A DNA stretch of 64,000 nucleotides, from the NCBI RefSeq assembly GCF_017795885.1, contig NZ_CP059297.1:620001-684000 (forward strand). The letters run 5' to 3'. Numbering within the stretch: the first letter of the stretch is position 1; each line of letters starts with the position of its first letter. The translations under genes and the position numbers were made by a program. This stretch comes from Brevundimonas sp. AJA228-03. Lineage in GTDB: Bacteria; Pseudomonadota; Alphaproteobacteria; Caulobacterales; Caulobacteraceae. This document shows, one piece after another, positions 61,683 to 64,000 of the stretch. The notes beneath the pieces are model-generated. The model made no database searches and was not told the origin of the DNA. It saw only the letters and a list, made by a program, of their open reading frames with translations.

Positions 61683-62021
61683 ATGAGCGCCGATGTCACC
61701 CCTTTCGATCCGTCCCCGTCCGGATCCGTCTTCTTCGAGCGGCGCGAGCTGGACCTGATCCTGCGGGTTTACGGCCGCATGGTCGCCCAGGCCGAATGGC
61801 GCGACTATGCCATGGTCGGCGGCAGGGAAGCGGCCGAGTTCGCCGTCTTCCGCCGCTCGGGCGACGCCCCCGCCTACCGCATCGAGAAGCGCCCGTCGCT
61901 GCAGACGCGACAGGGCCAGTGGTCGGTTCTCGGCGAGGGCGGCGTGGTGCTGAAGCGGGGCCGCGAGCTGGCCCAGGTGCTGCGGGTCTTCGACAGCCGG
62001 AAATTCCAGGTGGTTGAGTAG
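61683..62021 (+). CDS. DUF2794 family protein
   Basis: A 112-residue soluble protein. VFFERRELDLILRVYGRMVAQAEWRDYAMVGGREAAEFAVFRRSGDAPAYRIEKRP is the conserved body of DUF2794, a family of alphaproteobacterial proteins of unknown function, and the length is typical. The start is the ATG at 61683; three codons upstream another ATG is in frame. No operon partner is evident. Confidence 0.9.
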   Translation: MSADVTPFDPSPSGSVFFERRELDLILRVYGRMVAQAEWRDYAMVGGREAAEFAVFRRSGDAPAYRIEKRPSLQTRQGQWSVLGEGGVVLKRGRELAQVLRVFDSRKFQVVE

Positions 62022-62210
62022 GCCAGGAAGCGACAGACCATGTGGGTCTGCACTTCGGGGATTTCGAATGTGTACAGGGGCGCTCCATCGCCGCAAAGCT
62101 CGGCGACCGTGTCCCTGATGTGCTGCTCGGGATCTTTTCCCAACGCCTCGGCCTGCAATCCCAGGCCCCGGCAGGCAGTCGTCTTGCCCGCAAGGGCCTG
62201 CCCCGATCCC

Positions 62211-62239
62211 AACAAAAAGGGCCCCGCAAGGGGCCCTTT
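62211..62239 (-). terminator. Bidirectional terminator after the YccA gene
   Basis: AAAGGGCCCC (62216-62225) pairs with GGGGCCCTTT (62230-62239) over a GCAA loop. On the minus strand TTTTT follows, ending the Bax-inhibitor gene transcript 21 bp after its stop. Confidence 0.85.
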
Positions 62240-62259
62240 CCGTATCGTCTTCAGATCCT

Positions 62260-63009
62260 CTAGTTCCGGTTGCCGCCCATGAAGGCCAGCAGGAACTGGA
62301 ACAGGTTGACGAAGTTGATGAACAGGCTAAGCGCGCCGAAACCCGTGGCCACGCCCATCGCCGCCTGGTTCCCGCCCAGTTCGTAATAGGTCATCTTGAG
62401 CCGCTGCGTGTCGAAGGCGATCAGGCCCGCGAAGATCAGCACGCCCAGGCCCGAAATGATCAGATACAGCGTCCCGGACTGCATGAAGATGTTCACGACC
62501 GACGCGATGATCAGGCCGATCACGCCCATGATCAGGAACGACCCCATCGCCGTCAGGTCCTTCTTGGTCGTGTAGCCCACCAGGCTCAATGCGCCGAACG
62601 AGGCGGCCGTGACCAGGAAGGTGGAGGCCAGCGAACCGCCCGTATAGCGCAGGAACACGATCCCCAGACCGGCACCGATCGAGGCGACGACGGCCCAGTA
62701 GAGCATGTTCACGCCACGCGCCGTGGGGTTCCTCATGAAGAACATCGAGCCGAACAGCAGGACGATGGGCAGGAACTGGACGATCATGCCCGGAACCGTC
62801 AGGCTGACGCGGCCATCGGCCGTCACGCCAAAAAACAGTGCCTGAACCGCCGGCACATTGCCGGTCAGATAGGCGAGGCCTCCCGCCACCAGCAGGCCCA
62901 GGGCCAGCTTGTTGTAGACGCCCAGCATGAAGCTGCGCAGACCGGCATCCACGGCCATGTCGGCCGGGGCATGAACCGGGGTCGAAAAACCGTTTCTGAA
63001 GTCGCTCAT
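62260..63009 (-). CDS. Bax inhibitor-1/YccA family membrane protein
   Basis: A 249-residue protein with seven probable membrane helices. LRSFMLGVYNKLALGLLVAGGLAYLTG begins the family domain, GALSLVGYTTKKDLTAMGSFLIMGVIGLI is the central signature, and LGVLIFAGLIAFDTQRLK carries the paired-aspartate region that forms the calcium/proton gate in BI-1 proteins. Bacterial members interact with FtsH or act as ion leak channels. The start is the ATG at 63009 after a Ala/Pro-rich N-terminus. Divergent from thpR, with 144 bp between. Confidence 0.94.
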   Translation of the reverse strand: MSDFRNGFSTPVHAPADMAVDAGLRSFMLGVYNKLALGLLVAGGLAYLTGNVPAVQALFFGVTADGRVSLTVPGMIVQFLPIVLLFGSMFFMRNPTARGVNMLYWAVVASIGAGLGIVFLRYTGGSLASTFLVTAASFGALSLVGYTTKKDLTAMGSFLIMGVIGLIIASVVNIFMQSGTLYLIISGLGVLIFAGLIAFDTQRLKMTYYELGGNQAAMGVATGFGALSLFINFVNLFQFLLAFMGGNRN

Positions 63010-63153
63010 CGCGAGATCAATCTCCAATGGGCCGGAGGAAAAGTCCCCGGCGACTGCAACGAATATCGGGTGTCCTCCGCCTTCTTGCAAGCGGCTCGCA
63101 GCGTGAAGGGCTTCGACCTTTCGCCGCAGGGCCGACGCCGATAGGCTGGCCCC

Positions 63154-63690
63154 ATGCTGCGCCTGTTCACCGCCCTGCCCATTCCCTTCGACGTGGCCGA
63201 AACCCTGGGCCGCCGACAGGCCGGTCTGCCGGGTGCAAAATGGCGCAGCGCCGAACAGCTCCACATCACCCTGGCCTTCTACGGCGAGGTCGAGGAACGC
63301 CGCGCCGACGACCTCGCCGCCGAACTGGCCCGTATCCCGCCGGGGGCGTTCGAGATCGAACTGAAGGGGGTGGGGGCGTTCGGCGATGCGCACCGCAGCC
63401 ACACCCTGTGGGCCGGGGTGGAGCCTTGCGAGCGACTGACCGTTCTGGCCGGGCGCTGCAAGGCGGCGGCCGAGCGGGCGGGGGTCAGGATGGAGCCCCG
63501 GCTTTATCGCCCTCACCTGACCCTGGCCTATCTGAAGACCCAGACCAATCCCGACCGGATCGGAGCCTGGATCACCGGCCACAACCTGCTGCATTCGCCG
63601 CCGATCCGGGTCGACCGCTTCGGCCTTTACTCCAGCCTCCTGTCCGATGGCGGCAGCCACTATGAGCTGGAACGGGAGTATCCGCTGTGA
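63154..63690 (+). CDS. thpR: RNA 2',3'-cyclic phosphodiesterase
   Basis: A 178-residue enzyme of the 2H phosphoesterase superfamily. The two catalytic His-x-Thr motifs are His37-Ile-Thr39 (EQLHITLAFYG) and His121-Leu-Thr123 (RPHLTLAYLK). It starts MLRLFTALPIPFDVAETL, as in LigT/ThpR proteins. It opens 2',3'-cyclic phosphates on RNA ends and can ligate tRNA halves in vitro. The stop overlaps the GTG start of the next gene (GTGA). Confidence 0.95.
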   Translation: MLRLFTALPIPFDVAETLGRRQAGLPGAKWRSAEQLHITLAFYGEVEERRADDLAAELARIPPGAFEIELKGVGAFGDAHRSHTLWAGVEPCERLTVLAGRCKAAAERAGVRMEPRLYRPHLTLAYLKTQTNPDRIGAWITGHNLLHSPPIRVDRFGLYSSLLSDGGSHYELEREYPL

Positions 63691-64000
63691 CCCCTCACAC
63701 CTCGTCCCTGGGTCCAACGCTGGAGACCGCGCGGCTGGTCCTGCGGCCCCCGGCGATGGAGGATTTCGACCGCTGGGCGGACTTCCAGGCCGATGCCGAA
63801 ACGACCCGGTTCATCGGCGGCGCGCGGTCCAGGGCGGAGGTCTGGCGCGCCTTGATGTCGGTGGCCGGGGCCTGGGCGCTGACCGGTACGGGCTTTTTTT
63901 CAGTCATCGAAAAATCCAGCAGCCGGTGGATCGGTCGGATCGGCCCCTGGAACCCGCACGGCTGGCCGGGACCGGAGGTGGGCTGGAGCCTGCACCGCGA
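63687..64000 (+). CDS. GNAT acetyltransferase of the RimJ/RimL type, 3' end outside window
   Basis: The first 104 residues of a GNAT enzyme from a GTG start. TLETARLVLRPPAMEDFDRWADFQAD is the typical opening of Acetyltransf_3 proteins; RWIGRIGPWNPHGWPGPEVGWSLHR continues into the beta-4 region before the acetyl-CoA loop, which is beyond the window. It is coupled to thpR by a 4-nt overlap. A run of seven T bases at about 63894-63900 lies in frame and is a possible slippage or sequencing-error point. The substrate is unknown. Confidence 0.88.
   Translation, partial: MTPHTSSLGPTLETARLVLRPPAMEDFDRWADFQADAETTRFIGGARSRAEVWRALMSVAGAWALTGTGFFSVIEKSSSRWIGRIGPWNPHGWPGPEVGWSLHR

Overview
The window is a GC-rich, gene-dense piece of an alphaproteobacterial chromosome, most likely from the Caulobacteraceae (Brevundimonas or a close relative). 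The basis is gene content and order rather than any database search: an outer-membrane TonB receptor, carotenoid cleavage, DUF2141, DUF1178, DUF2794 and SDHAF4-type proteins, a clustered 2-oxoglutarate dehydrogenase/succinyl-CoA synthetase locus, a ubiG/lysC/ptsP/prfA neighbourhood, and short TTAAC- and GANTC-type motifs of the sort used by CtrA and CcrM in this group. I see no rRNA, tRNA, CRISPR array, prophage or complete insertion sequence. Mobile-like DNA is limited to short palindromic intergenic repeats.

Layout. 1-6.7 kb: the end of glmM, an FAD/NAD(P)-binding oxidoreductase, a small lipoprotein, two DUF2141 secreted proteins on either side of a carotenoid oxygenase, a membrane-anchored LytTR regulator and a DUF2306 membrane protein. 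6.8-11.4 kb: a TetR regulator divergent from a TonB-dependent receptor, followed by an MFS transporter. This is a probable uptake locus with a visible candidate operator. 11.5-18.4 kb: sucC, sucD, sucA and sucB, the TCA-cycle block. 18.5-21.9 kb, minus strand: a CaiB/BaiF CoA-transferase operon and two tandem paralogous secreted proteins. 22-29.1 kb: argG, an SDHAF4-like factor, dapF and two tandem S9 prolyl oligopeptidases separated by a 128-bp inverted-repeat element. 29.1-33.9 kb: a DUF1223 protein, an NDUFAF5-like methyltransferase, and the tightly overlapping comF, grxC, nitrilase-family amidase, DUF1178 and GNAT operon. 33.9-46.8 kb: ubiG, lysC, a TPR protein, ptsP, a RodZ-like HTH protein, ispG, a TauE exporter, prfA and ccmC-ccmD-ccmG. 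46.9-56.2 kb: a small unknown protein, a MarR regulator with a basic tail, two tandem 2OG-Fe(II) oxygenases, a quinone oxidoreductase broken by a 514-bp degenerate duplication, an isoaspartyl peptidase, an M16 peptidase and glutaryl-CoA dehydrogenase. 56.2-64 kb: an NTF2-like protein, a DUF3313-like lipoprotein, a two-component system followed by a DegP-type protease, DUF2794, Bax-inhibitor/YccA, ThpR and a truncated GNAT.

Most genes are housekeeping (peptidoglycan precursor, TCA cycle, Arg/Lys/DAP, isoprenoid and ubiquinone synthesis, translation termination, cytochrome c maturation, PTS-Ntr). The accessory material is mainly envelope proteins and proteases. The most interesting new signal is a 14-bp palindrome, TTAC-N6-GTAA with a CGC core. 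It occurs three times, each 56-60 nt before the start codon of a secreted protein: the two tandem paralogs at 21 kb and the M16 peptidase at 52 kb. This suggests a small envelope-stress-like regulon. Other notable items are a 514-bp noisy duplication whose exact removal restores a 333-residue reading frame, an orphan minus-strand terminator that hints at a small RNA, and a LytTR regulator fused to a four-helix membrane domain.
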